From contig BGKB01000202.1 in NCBI GenBank assembly GCA_003116975.1, positions 36,329 through 100,328 of the forward strand: a stretch of 64,000 nt of DNA, in the 5' to 3' direction. Below the pieces are notes generated by a model. The model worked only from the letters and a program-made list of their open reading frames with translations, ran no database searches and was not told where the DNA came from. The position numbers were made by a program, and so were the translations under genes. Each line of letters begins with the position of its first letter. The first letter of the stretch is position 1. The DNA is from Aurantiochytrium sp. KH105. Its lineage: Eukaryota > Sar > Bigyra > Thraustochytrida > Thraustochytriidae. Positions 45,912-56,800 of this stretch are shown here, piece by piece.

Positions 45912-48881
45912 CTAGGCGAGAGTGGTCTCCGGCAAGAGGTCGAGGGCGTTGTCTGCGTGCGTCTCATTCCGCGTTTCCCCATCGCCGCCGGTCACCGTCG
46001 TGCTCTGTGGCTCCTTCTTCTTCTTCTTCTTCTTCTTCTTCTTCTTCTTCTTCTTCTTTTTCTTGTTCATTTTCTTTTCGTTGTCGAGCGTGTTTGCATT
46101 CTTTAAAGTCACAGTCGTCGTCTTCTTCTTCGTCTTGCGAGATGGACGGTGCTCCTCGTCGTCCTCGCAAAACCCATACATGGCTGCAGGCCCAGGCGCC
46201 TTGCGCTGCTGGTGCTCCTTGCTGCTGCTGCTACTGCCATTACTACTGCAAGGGACGACCTGCCCGCCTCGGCCTGTGCCTGCGCAGGGAGTTCGAGTGG
46301 TCTGCGCTGGCAGCGCGGGTCCTCGACACGGAGGATCCTGAGCAATCGAGGATGCCGCACGACCTTTCCGAGTGAGAATGCGAGGTGTAAAGTGTGTCAC
46401 CATCGCATACGGGAGCCGCGACGCCTCGGCAAGTTTCTCAGCAGCGGCTTGCTCCGCCTGAGCCAAACGAAGTTTGTGCTCGCGTCTACGTTGGCTTTCA
46501 GCTTTTTGTCTCCGCTGCGCTCGAAGTCTTTCGCCAGGGTTTTGGGCAAGGTGCCGAGCCTGCTTTTCACGGTCGTTGCTGCGTTTGACCGCCCAAAAGC
46601 TCCGAAGACGGGCCTCATGCTGCTTTTGCAAACGCGCGCGCACGGGACTGGGGTTTTCTAGACCCTTGTGCATCACCACGACCGTGTGCGCGTGACCCGC
46701 ATGCACCTGCTTCACCTCGCCGGTGACCGTGCCGTGAAGTGTGGGCACTGTTTGGTGCAGCACATGGGCGCCAAGCCCAAGCTGTCCATTGTCGTTGCTA
46801 CCCCACACGTACAAACTGCCTTCCCAGGTGATGGCGGCGGTGTGGAACATGCCACATGCCAGCGAAGCTACCCCGAGGCCAGAGAGAAAGCCCACATGCG
46901 TCAGCAAGGAACGATGAATGCGGTCGCCAACCCCGAGCTGGCCGCACTCGTTCTCACCGCAAATGTACACCTCATTGGTGTCCGCCAAAGCAGCCAGGTG
47001 GGAGTGACCGCTCGCAATATCGACAAAAGTCGGCGATTGCACGCCACGTCGCGCCGTCGTGACGAGGTCGAAATAGTTGAGGTGCTCGTCATCCTCGGCT
47101 CTGCGTCGGCCCATGCAGCCGTGGATGCCCCACCCCGCCGTGTACAGGCGGCCTTCGCCGCACAAGACTGCCGTGTGTCGCGACCCGCATGAAATTTGAA
47201 ATGGGTCTTCTGCATCGAGGTCTCGCAACTCCATGGGATGCCGCACTTGGCCAGAGACCCCGCAGCCGAGCGCGCCGCTCGAAGAATCACCCCAGCCAAA
47301 AATTCGGCACTTGACGACGCCACGATCTGTATTGGACGAACCAGTGCTCGCGAGGACCACCGTATGACTGTCTCCGCAGGCGACGCGCTCTACAAAGAGA
47401 TGCGACAGCGACTCGACCACCCGAGGCACCGCGCATGCTGCGCTTGACTCGAGCGGTCGAGTCTGGCGCGCTCGCGAGCATCCCATTTGGCCCCTTTTCC
47501 CGCTCCTGTGAATGGCCTGTGGTCGGGCTTGGGGCCGCGTCGGGTTCTGCGAAGCTGCGGCCCACTTTGACGGCGGTGGAGCCACTGCAGACGTTGGTGA
47601 ACCCCGTGCACCTGCTCCTCGTCCTTGCGCGCGACTGCTATTCCCGGCGCACGAGCTCTCGCGAATATGTCGGCACTCTGCGCAGCCCGCGTCGAGGCCG
47701 TCACAAAGACCAAGCTGGCCTTCTTGATTCGAGCCGCACATGAGCAATCGGCCGTCGTCGGTGACAAGTGCAGTGTGTGCCGCACCACACGCGACCTGCG
47801 TGATTTTGGACCGCAAGATGCCGTCACGATCGATCGATCTCCATGGAGTCAGCTCAACACGCTGCAAGAAATCGCCATGGCCAAGCTGACCTTGCCCTCC
47901 GGCCCCAGCGGTGAAGACGCGGCCATCTGCGAGGACCACAGCCATATGCGAGCGTCCGCAGCCCACACTGCGAACGCTCATCTCCGGAATGCGGCCAGAC
48001 TCTGAAGTAGTCGACAAGGGACCTCGCTCGCGGAGACTGGAAGTGTGCGAGTGACGCGAGGAGCGAAGGGCTAGATTGACGGCTGCGCTGCTGTTGCTCA
48101 TGCGCCGCTCGACATCACTTGAACGGAGATTTTGCGCGACGGGATGGTGACTGCGGACTCCATCGACTTCGCCAAACGAGAATACAAAGCCACCATCATT
48201 ATCGACAATGTCAACCGGTAGGTGGGAGGGCTCAACGAGGCAGCGGCCGTTGACGCTCGAGAATCGGAGATCGCCACTTAGCGCACAGTGCTCGAGACTT
48301 GCAGTCTCGCGCATGGCCTCAATGCTGTCGTCGTCGACGGCCATGACACGGACTTTTTGCGGGGTGGCCCAATGGCCCTGCATTCCTGGTTCTGTGGCGT
48401 CGAATGAGAACCGAACGACCTTGGGAGACGCGCGCACCTGTCCGGACGCGTCTTCAATTTGGACCATGACATCTGCCTCTGGCGGGTGCGAGAGTCTCAC
48501 GGTGTAAAAGTCGCATGCGCCGCCCTCGACGGCGCGAAGGCTCGTCTTGGACAGGATGACTTTGCGAGGTTCTTCTGCTTTGGAGCGCACTTCGTTCTCC
48601 TCCTGGAGACGCTGCGCCTCTTTGAGCTGCACGAGTTCTAGTCTCGACGCGCGCAATACATCATGTTTCTCTTTGCTGAATAGGTGGGCCTCAAAGGCTG
48701 CTGCTTCGACGTCGCGCGCGCTCAAGGGCACGTCATCGCCCTCTTCATCTCCCCCTGAGTCGTCTTCCTCTGCCTCTTCTCTACAAGCGGGCAGCGAGCT
48801 TTCATGTTGCAGCGTCTCTCTTGCTGCCACGGTCTGCGCGTTGTCGCCGTCTTCGGAGGGGCAGGACGCAGCGGAGACCAT
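45912..48881 (-). CDS. Calx-beta plus RCC1-repeat protein with a poly-lysine tail segment
   Basis: A 989-residue single-exon protein from the ATG at 48881. It begins with an acidic region. A Calx-beta-like domain follows (about 107-230: V-I-L-S-K-T-S-L, V-E-G-G, and a V-D-I-V-D-N-D-G end). Seven RCC1-type blades span about 309-737, recognised by repeated C-G-x-x-H-T and G-Q-L-G-x-G motifs; an insertion of about 90 residues splits blade 2 from blade 3. A charged helix (about 745-830) and a disordered tail with 17 consecutive lysines (about 940-956) complete it. RCC1 propellers often act in GTPase exchange, ubiquitin ligation or scaffolding; no catalytic partner domain is visible. The joining of Calx-beta and RCC1 modules is unusual to me. 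Confidence 0.88.
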   Translation of the reverse strand: MVSAASCPSEDGDNAQTVAARETLQHESSLPACREEAEEDDSGGDEEGDDVPLSARDVEAAAFEAHLFSKEKHDVLRASRLELVQLKEAQRLQEENEVRSKAEEPRKVILSKTSLRAVEGGACDFYTVRLSHPPEADVMVQIEDASGQVRASPKVVRFSFDATEPGMQGHWATPQKVRVMAVDDDSIEAMRETASLEHCALSGDLRFSSVNGRCLVEPSHLPVDIVDNDGGFVFSFGEVDGVRSHHPVAQNLRSSDVERRMSNSSAAVNLALRSSRHSHTSSLRERGPLSTTSESGRIPEMSVRSVGCGRSHMAVVLADGRVFTAGAGGQGQLGHGDFLQRVELTPWRSIDRDGILRSKITQVACGAAHTALVTDDGRLLMCGSNQEGQLGLCDGLDAGCAECRHIRESSCAGNSSRAQGRGAGARGSPTSAVAPPPSKWAAASQNPTRPQARPQAIHRSGKRGQMGCSRARQTRPLESSAACAVPRVVESLSHLFVERVACGDSHTVVLASTGSSNTDRGVVKCRIFGWGDSSSGALGCGVSGQVRHPMELRDLDAEDPFQISCGSRHTAVLCGEGRLYTAGWGIHGCMGRRRAEDDEHLNYFDLVTTARRGVQSPTFVDIASGHSHLAALADTNEVYICGENECGQLGVGDRIHRSLLTHVGFLSGLGVASLACGMFHTAAITWEGSLYVWGSNDNGQLGLGAHVLHQTVPTLHGTVTGEVKQVHAGHAHTVVVMHKGLENPSPVRARLQKQHEARLRSFWAVKRSNDREKQARHLAQNPGERLRAQRRQKAESQRRREHKLRLAQAEQAAAEKLAEASRLPYAMVTHFTPRILTRKGRAASSIAQDPPCRGPALPAQTTRTPCAGTGRGGQVVPCSSNGSSSSSKEHQQRKAPGPAAMYGFCEDDEEHRPSRKTKKKTTTVTLKNANTLDNEKKMNKKKKKKKKKKKKKKKKKEPQSTTVTGGDGETRNETHADNALDLLPETTLA
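46014..46065 (-). repeat. Coding (CTT/AAG)n microsatellite
   Basis: About 17 triplets encoding the lysine run of the Calx-beta/RCC1 protein. Confidence 0.93.
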
Positions 48882-49796
48882 GGCGTCGCTCGGAGCGTCC
48901 GTGTATTGGCTGCTGCCCGGACCGCGACTTTACGTGCGCGCTCCCTCGCGCATCGACCGTCCTCGTCGTGAGTTGTCACCCGCCCGCTCGCCCGCCAATA
49001 AGCAAAGAAAAGCTTACGCCAAAGTTAAAGCCTTTCGCTGTCTCGCAGCTTAGCGGGCATGCGATGCCGTGACATGGAAAATGCCACAGATCCGTTGGGG
49101 AACGCGGGGTCTCCGGCTCAGCCGGTTCATCGCGACGATCGGCGCGTATGCGACGTGCCGCTTTACGGTCCGGGGACTGCCCGCGTGCCTGCCTCGACAG
49201 CGAGTCGCAGCTGCAGCTGGCAGTGGTGGCTGGCGGGCTGGCGGGCTTGCGGTGGCGGTCGCCGTGGACACGTCAGCCACCGGCCGGCCAGCATCCAGCC
49301 GTGGCCATGGCTCTGGATCGCTGCAGCGTAGGTATACCGCGGAGGAGGAAAGAAATATCGCTGTGCGCATCATCGTCGAGGCCGCTGGCCGCCGAGGAGC
49401 GCGTACACCAGCCTCTGGAACTACAAGCGAGGCGGGTGGCGCAGGCAGACTCGTAGGACGGGCCGGGCGCAAAACGTCACCACGCGCCGCCCCTAGGCGC
49501 CGGTCACCGGAAACCTAGGACCGGCGCAGCGAGGATGGGCCGAGCTGTTTCCGCGTCCTCCGAGCCCGCATCCGCATCCGCATCCTCGACCCGCTCCCGA
49601 CTGCGACAGCGACGGCGACGGCGACACGACAGCGACGCGACGCGACGCGACGCGACAGCGAGTCGAAAGTTGTCGGCACGGAGCGCGAGGAGGGCTCGGG
49701 GGCAGCGCCTTGCCCTCGCTGCGTTTCTCCCTGTTTGCGACGCGGGCTTTTGCACGAACGTCACTTCAGCATCTTGTGCGGGTCCCTGGCCAGGCG

Positions 49797-49835
<39 letters not shown>

Positions 49836-50792
49836 AGGCTTGCAGCACTGCAGGCTGCACGCCGTCGCGGGCGACGAGAGCCTCTCCGTCGCGGCGGTGC
49901 CGAGTCTCGCCGCCGCCGCCGCCGCGGAGCCCGAGGACAGGCCAGAAAAGAAGACCTCTGGGCCTCTCCCGCACCGCTCGAGGAGCCAAGCTCGCTCGCT
50001 CCCTCCGAGCGGCCAGCGGCGCGAACCCGGCCCGCGAGGCCCGTGCGGAGGCGGCCCTGCGCTGCGAGCGGCGGCCGCGGCGCTCGAAGCGGCGAGGCTG
50101 AGTGCGCCCGAGGAAGCGCCGGAGGGGCGGGGCGTGCCGGGGGTTGGACTCCGCGTGCGAGAAGCAGCACAGAAGAAGGGGCGGGAAAGAGAAGAAGGAA
50201 GGAAAAAAAGCGGGAAAAAAGCACCGCACAAGGGGAGAAAGAGCGGAGAGGCGGGGCCTCTTGCAGAAAGAAGCAGGGCGGCAGGAGCGGGCGAGCAGTA
50301 CCGCAACGAGGTCGACCAGCCAGAAGGGCCGGAGAGGGAGAGCGCGGGCGGGCGAGGCGAGAGCGCGCGAGAGAACCGCGCGAGAGAACCGCGCGAGCGT
50401 CGCGGCAGACGCGGAGCGCGCCTGCGCGGCAGACGCGGAGCGCGCGCGCGGCAGACGCGGAGAGAGCGCGCGGCGGAGAGCGCTGCGCGGCGGAGCGGGG
50501 CGCGCGGCGGCGGCCGCCTCGCGCGAATTGAGATTCCGCGACGGCGAGCGATCGACGCGGCACCTCGGGGCGGCCAGGCCACGCACGCAGGCAATAAGGC
50601 ACGCAATAAGGCACGCAGGCAGGGAGGGAGGGAGGGCGGGAGGCGCGCACGCAGGCACGGCAGCGCCGAGGAGCAGAGCCAGAACGCGCGCTGCGCGGAC
50701 GAGCACAGCGCGACGAAGGGGGGCGGAAGGAAGGCGCTCTCGAGCGAGTCCAGCCAGCGAGCCAGCCAGCGAGCCAGCGAGCCGCGGGCAGC
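48882..50792. other. 1.9-kb divergent region with CTTG repeats
   Basis: It lies between the start codons of the RCC1 and ankyrin genes. It contains (CTTG)n at 49796-49836, CGCGA runs, (GGGA)n near 50615-50635 and (CCAG)n-like sequence near 50755-50785. Long frames are arginine/alanine-rich and in all phases; none is convincing. Confidence 0.55.
49796..49836. repeat. (CTTG)n tetranucleotide microsatellite
   Basis: Nine to ten perfect tetramers. Confidence 0.93.
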
Positions 50793-52292
50793 ATGATGAA
50801 CGCGGAGGAGGCGCAGATGGCCGCGCGCGAGGACAGGGAGGCGGCGGCCGCCGCGGCGATGACGAGCATGACGTCCGGAGCATGGAAGACCAGGAGCCTG
50901 GCGATGGACATGAAGCCGGCGAACACAGGTCTGGACAAGGACCGCGCAGCGCAGAAACTCATGCAGAACCTCCGCGAGCTCGTCTCGAGCGAGACGTACG
51001 ACGCGATCGAGAAGAGCGTCAAGGAACAGTGCGGAGATAACACGGATAGATTTGTCATGTGCGTCATGGCGCAAATGAAAAAGGTGGATCCCTGCCTCGG
51101 GCGCCGATGTGTCATGCGGGTCAAAGACGCCTCGCAGGGCACCCGCATCGCCACGGGAAGCTGCATTTGCGCCGACTCCCAGGCCAGCGTCCCGGGCGCG
51201 ATACGCCGCTCGGGACAGAAACGCGGTGTCGACGCAATGAGCGGCAACAACGACGCAATAAGCGGCCACGTTGCCCCCGAGTTCAAGTCTGCCAAGTGCA
51301 AGATCTCCGACGTCCTCGGCCCGGTGGCCTCCACCCCTAGCCTGGTGCGTCTGGCAAACGAAAACGACGTCAAGCGACTCGAAGCCCTCTTGTGTGGTGG
51401 GGTAGATGTCAACAAGCGCGATCAGCGGGGTCTCACCGCGCTCATGGTCGCTGCAAGCAAGGGCCACGTTCAAGCGATCAGGGCTCTGCGTTCTTATGGC
51501 GCCGTGCTCGAGGCCAAGGACTCGATCGCGGGTCGGACTGCGCTCATGTGGGCCGTTGCCAGCAACCGATTCGAGGCCGCCCGAGAGCTCATCGAAGCAG
51601 GCGCCGATATCGAGTCCATCGCCAGCGATGGATCGAACCCGCTCTTCATCTCGGCTCGTGGCGGCTTTGTATCAATTGCGCGACTTCTCGTTCAGCGAGG
51701 TGCAAAACTCGATGTACACGACAGCTGTGGGTTCACTCCGCTCATGTTCGCCGCCTCGTTTGGTAATACCGAGATCGTCACTCTTCTCGCGCAGAAACAG
51801 GTCGCCATGGACAACAAGGATCGCCGCGGATGCACGCCGCTCATTCTTGCAGCGCGTTCGGGCCGCAGCGACACTGCACTTGCCCTCGCGGAGATCGGTT
51901 GCGACGTCGCATGTACCTGCGAACACGGCAACAACGTATTGCATCACGCGGCGCGCAATGGTCACGCCACAACGCTTCGCGCATTGCTTTCTTCCGCTGC
52001 GGCCGGCAAAGCCTGCGCGGGCCTTGTGCATGCAAAGTGTCAGCTCGGCTATACCCCACTGTTGGCGGCTGCGGAGGCAGGCCGTCTCGAATGTGTTACT
52101 GTTCTGCTCGAGCATGGGGCACGGATCAACGAGAGAAACAACCACGGACTTGACGCTATGCAGCTCGCGCGCCTCGAAGGGCATGATGGCGTCGCGCGTT
52201 TGCTGCGGGAAGGTCTTCGTACTAAAGTCGCTCCCAAGGTCGCAGCCAAGGCCGCTCGCACCACCAAGACCGTCGATGTGGTCGAGCCCTGA
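50793..52292 (+). CDS. Ankyrin-repeat protein
   Basis: A 499-residue single-exon protein beginning M-M-N-A-E-E. The first 170 residues include a helical, charged segment and a cysteine-containing stretch (about 85-130: C-V-M, D-P-C-L, R-R-C-V-M, G-S-C-I-C) that may be a small separate domain. From about 175 to 480 there are eight or nine ankyrin repeats, with the usual G-x-T-A-L-M-x-A-A-x-x-G-x, L-L-x-x-G-A motifs. The C-terminus is Lys/Ala-rich. Ankyrin arrays bind other proteins; nothing here indicates the partner. Confidence 0.88.
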   Translation: MMNAEEAQMAAREDREAAAAAAMTSMTSGAWKTRSLAMDMKPANTGLDKDRAAQKLMQNLRELVSSETYDAIEKSVKEQCGDNTDRFVMCVMAQMKKVDPCLGRRCVMRVKDASQGTRIATGSCICADSQASVPGAIRRSGQKRGVDAMSGNNDAISGHVAPEFKSAKCKISDVLGPVASTPSLVRLANENDVKRLEALLCGGVDVNKRDQRGLTALMVAASKGHVQAIRALRSYGAVLEAKDSIAGRTALMWAVASNRFEAARELIEAGADIESIASDGSNPLFISARGGFVSIARLLVQRGAKLDVHDSCGFTPLMFAASFGNTEIVTLLAQKQVAMDNKDRRGCTPLILAARSGRSDTALALAEIGCDVACTCEHGNNVLHHAARNGHATTLRALLSSAAAGKACAGLVHAKCQLGYTPLLAAAEAGRLECVTVLLEHGARINERNNHGLDAMQLARLEGHDGVARLLREGLRTKVAPKVAAKAARTTKTVDVVEP

Positions 52293-52910
52293 CTATAAAC
52301 TTTGCTTGCGCTGCAGTTGTAGGCCTACCTCTTGTTTTTCGTCCCTATTCTTTTTTTTATAATAAGAAGTGCCCTGCCGTTGGCCTTTGTTTGTTTTACA
52401 TAAATTTATCATTTGTCGCCTACTACCTACCTATGTTTTTTGTCTTCGGTATGAGTGGAATGCTAACGTTCATACTCTTTGGGTATCAGGCTCGGTGATT
52501 CGGGGTGTTCCCGTGGAACCGAACGAAAGATTTTTGCCTCCTTCACTGGACCACCCACCCCCAATAGCGAGATCGCATTGTTTCGTCAAATACTCTGAAG
52601 CGATGGTGGATTTTCATTACATTTCTCTTGTCACATTTGATCGAACTCGGTTCATCTCGTGGCATTGATTGATAAGCGTGTTCTGGTCGCGTCCTCTCGG
52701 CTAACTTATTCTCTTGTCGCGATGCCAATCCCTTCCTTCAAGATGACCTCCCCTTCCCCCCCCCCCCCCAAAAAAAAAATATATAAGGGACCACCACGGC
52801 CTTGGTGCTGCTGGTCCATAACCCATGCTTCATTGGCTCCCCTTACTCCAAGGCTGATTCACATCAATCATTTCCCCGTCGTTTTGCACCGCATGTGGCT
52901 GTGGCACTTT

Positions 52911-53388
52911 TTATTCAAAGAGATCCACGATCGATCCCGAAAATGCGGCCGCGTCAACCATCCCACGACGCTTTCCTCGCCCACTTAGGGCCAAGACCTT
53001 GTCGTCGCCCTTCTCAGCGCTCCTTCTCCCCAGCCCTCTATCCGCCACCGGCGCCCACCACGCGCTCCTCCACGACTCCGCCGTCCCGGTCGGCGCAGAC
53101 CGACCGGGACTCGGACTCAGACTCGAACTCGAACTCGAACTCGGCCTCGGCCTCGGTCTCGGCGCCGGACTCGCGCGCCTGCAACGCAAGTGCGACGCAA
53201 CGTGCGCGGGTCCGGCTGGGCTCGACGCGCTGACGATGCCGCCGTCGTCGTCCGCGGCCAAGTGCAGCTGTAGCACATGCGACACCTCGCACAAGTCCGG
53301 GTCCTGCGTCGTGGTCTCGCCGCGCACGCGAACGAGGTCGCAGACGTGAACGAGGATTGCCTCGGCCAGCAAGCGCGGCTTTCCAGGC
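52911..53388 (-). CDS. Possible minus-strand coding segment, unidentified
   Basis: A frame ending at 52911 whose middle part (about 53225-53388) has a balanced, protein-like composition, including A-I-L-V-H-V-C-D-L-V-R-V-R-G-E and L-Q-L-H-L-A-A-D-D-D. A Ser/Pro-rich repeat follows, then a plausible C-terminus. No convincing ATG or upstream exon is found, and a competing frame overlaps. It could be the end of a spliced gene divergent from the karyopherin. I recognise no family. Confidence 0.25.
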
Positions 53389-53822
53389 GCACTTGGCGGC
53401 GCGCCGAGCCCGACTTGCGGCGGCGCGCGCACAGTCGCGCAAACCGCGCGCAAGTGCAGAAAGCGGGCGGCGGGGAAGAAAGATAAAGCAAGCAGGGAAA
53501 GCAGGGAAAGGCTCTCAACAAACCCTTCTCGTCTCCGCGGGTCGCCGAGACTCGCGCGCCTCGCGAGCGGCGGACGCACGCGCGCGCAGAGGGCGCAGGC
53601 AGGCGCGAGGAGCGCGGCCGCGCGAGCCCCCGCGGCCCGGCCGCCCCCCGCCGCGCGGGCAGGGCAGCAGGCGGGAAAGCGAAGCGGCCCGGTCGGGTTC
53701 ATCGAGATTCAAACGCGGCAAGCAGCAGCAAGCAGCTGCAGCAGCAGAGCAGCAGCAAGAGCGCGAGCCCGGCCCGAGCGAGCGGGCGCGCGCAGGAGGC
53801 GCGCAGGCGCGCAGGCGGGCGC

Positions 53823-53823
53823 N
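53823..53823. other. Ambiguous base (n), only one in the window
   Basis: A single unresolved base in a GC-rich tract at the apparent 5' end of the karyopherin frame. It may mark a sequencing or assembly problem rather than a polymorphism. Confidence 0.95.
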
Positions 53824-53825
53824 CC

Positions 53826-56800
53826 CGGCAGGGATCCGAGGAGAAGAACACGAACCGCAAGACCTCCCCCGACGTCCTCAAGATCGGCGGCCAGAGCCAT
53901 GGCAAGCACGCCGACGACCAGGACAAGGTCGCCTTTTTCGCCTCGCAGCTCCTGCTCTCCAAGGTGCGCTCGCAGTGGTCCAAGGTCAACCCCCAGCAGC
54001 GCGAACGGGTCTACCAGCTCATGTCCAACCTCATCGAAGGTGGCATGCATGGCGATACCAGCCCGCTCATTCAGTCCCGATTCCGCCTCATCCTCGCAGC
54101 CGTCTGTGTGCGCAGCGTGCTGCAGCGTCCCAGCCTGCTCAAAACCGCCGTTGAAAAGTTCATGAAACCACCAATCCGCGACGGCTTCGAGTTTTTGCGC
54201 CTCATCGTCGAGGAGCTCGAGCTCTGCTGGTTCTTCCTCAACGACGAGGAGAAACAGGCGACCCATGCCACCATTATTGACCTTCGCACGCTTACCCTCG
54301 ACCTCCTCGATCGCGCCATGGTGCTCTACGGGGAAAATAACCTTGCGGAGGACGTTGCCAAGAGCGCCATCCAGTGCCTGAACTCCTGGACGGCTAGCGT
54401 CATCATCTCAGAGATCCCTTCCGAGAACAAGACGCGCAAAGAAAACCAAATTGTTAATCTTGGCATTGGCCTGCGCCAAATCCTTATGCGCCGCGCCTCT
54501 GGACATGCCATTGCCGAGTGGATTGCTCACCTCATCAACCGTTGCGAGCCGGGAAGCGCGCTTTTCCAGCACAGCATCACCATTCTAGTCGACACTCTCT
54601 CGGATCAGTCGTACACGTCGATCCTCTCGCTGCGCGAAGATGAACTGGAGAACTACCGCTGGGGCGTCGATCTCTTGGCTGGCGCTCTTCTTACTGCCTT
54701 CGACACCGTTGTACAGTGGCGCAGCACGCAGCCTCCCGCCGATAGCGACGATCTCGAGGCCGGCTATGAAGACCTGGCCGTCGACCCCATGCGGCTCAAG
54801 TGGCGCGGCGTGTGCATGGGCGCCGCTGCGCTCTGCGCTCAGCACCTTCGCTGCCTGCTCTTCTTTTGCGAGGCCTCGCGGGTTCGCGTCGTGCATATTT
54901 TGCTATATGGCGTGGAGAACCCGGTCGACTTGCCCACTCTCGAGGCTTGCCTCGACTTTTGGGACGTCGCAGGAGACGGTTTTCACGGGTGCTACAGCTT
55001 CATTGCAGAGTGGCGCCGACGTCATCCCGGTGGGACGCTGGTCCGCAAGTTGCCCGCGATTCTTACGCGCGACGGAAGTCTTGAGCTCTTTTCCATGTTG
55101 GTCACAGGGTTTGTCAGTTGCACAGCAGCCAGTCTTCGAGCCCAGGATGGATCGGCCGCTGGCCTCCGCCTGCGCCACCGTATCTTTGATACGCTGATCA
55201 ACCTCTGCATGTGCTGGCCCGAACTCGAGCAACGTCAGCTTCCAGATGCACCAGGTGCAGCCCAGTCCACTGGCTTTGGTGGTGGCCTCGGTGCGCAAAA
55301 CAACAGCAGTAACAGCAGCAACAGCAGCGGCGGCAGTGGAGCGAGTTCCACGGGCGGCACCACTGTCAACGGAGTGCAGGACTATAGACAACTTGGTCAG
55401 ACAAATACAGACAACAAGAATAGCAGCAGCAGCAACAACAACAACAACAGTAACAACAACATCAACAGCAACGGCAACGGCAACGGTGGACTGAGCGGTA
55501 ATGGCCTCTGGATGAGCGAAGGCAACGGAAACAAAAATGGGAACAGGGCCATGCCATCGGACCAGGCCCCTCTCGGCAACGGCGACGGCCTGCGGGCTCG
55601 CAATGCGGGCGATAGCTTTGTACGCCACGTGCTACTTCTGTTGCACGCCAAACTTCGCTCCGAGGGCATGGACAATTCGTTGCGCCTTCAGGCCATTGTC
55701 AAGTGTCTCATTGCAGTGTCAGAGGCCGAGGATTCTCTAGAATACGACGACGATGATGACGCCGATGATGACTCGAGCGATAACGAAAACCTAGAGGGCG
55801 ACGAGCTCTTGGACGAAGAGGATGGAACGCAAAACTATGCCGAAGGGTCCGACTCACTTGGCGGCGGCTCGCCAAATACTTTTCGTAGCCAAAACAACGA
55901 TCGATCCGCGCAGTACATGGGCAAAGATTGGCAAGGCTCCGGCCCCGATGCTGCTTTCCGCCACCAGGGTGACCTCACGGGCAGCTTGTCGCGCCCGCAG
56001 AGTACATCGTTGTCGGGCCAGGCATCCCCGGGGACTCGACAAAAACCAGCGCGCACGGTAAGCTCCGAAAGCTGCGGATCAACGGGGCGGATGAGCCCCG
56101 TCGACGAGGACCTTGGGGAGTCCGTAAATGGATCGACCAGAACCATGGACTCGCGTGGCAGGACCTTTTCGCTGTCTACAAACCATACGGCGCAGCGGAG
56201 GGCGGCCGCTGCCTCGCTCGCCTCGCTCTGGATTGACCTTCTCACTGACCTCATGGACTGGAGCTGGACCACGTCAGACTGGAGCGTACGCAAGGCCGTC
56301 TGTGAGCTGCTCGGAGAGGTGACACGCATCGCGCGCACGCGCGCTTCAAGCCCGATCAACGGCCACGGCCCGGGCTCCGCGCTCTGCCAGGCGATTGGAT
56401 ACCTTCTCACCTCTGTCGCGGTCGTGAATGGCAACACGTGTCTCGAGGCCTCGCAAGCTTTGCTCAACCTCGGTCGCAAAGCCGCCGTCAAACCCTGGGT
56501 TCTCAAAGAGCTGCAATCGTGCCAGTTTGTCGTTTCGCCCGTCAATGCAAACGGCCAGTTCCGTCACGACAAACAAGTCAAGGTACTCACGGGCGTCGAG
56601 GGTCTTGTTCTCCACTTTGATGAGGCGGAGGAGGTTCGCAACGCCTTTGTGCTTTCACCGCTCACATGCGCCATCGTTCGCGAAAGCATCACGAACTTGG
56701 CGTTTCGTTATGTGCATCTTTTGCGCCACACGCAAGAAACCGAGGCGCGCGTCCAGATGCTGCGAGGCTGCCTTGAGCGTCAGCTCGGGCCGAGCGCACA

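Larger units (their letters stand above)
52293..53825. other. Intergenic region before the karyopherin gene
   Basis: The first part is AT-rich 3' flank. A C-run joined to an A-run and TATATAA sits at about 52757-52786. Then follow hexamer-like CTCGAA/CTCGGC repeats (about 53105-53160) and a very GC-rich section reaching the ambiguous base at 53823. A missing 5' exon of the karyopherin gene should lie here. Confidence 0.5.

Noticed and set aside
49735-50883. Multiple 350-570-codon frames on both strands upstream of the ankyrin gene
   Set aside because: All cross the CTTG and CGCGA repeats and have no recognisable domain; base composition explains their length.
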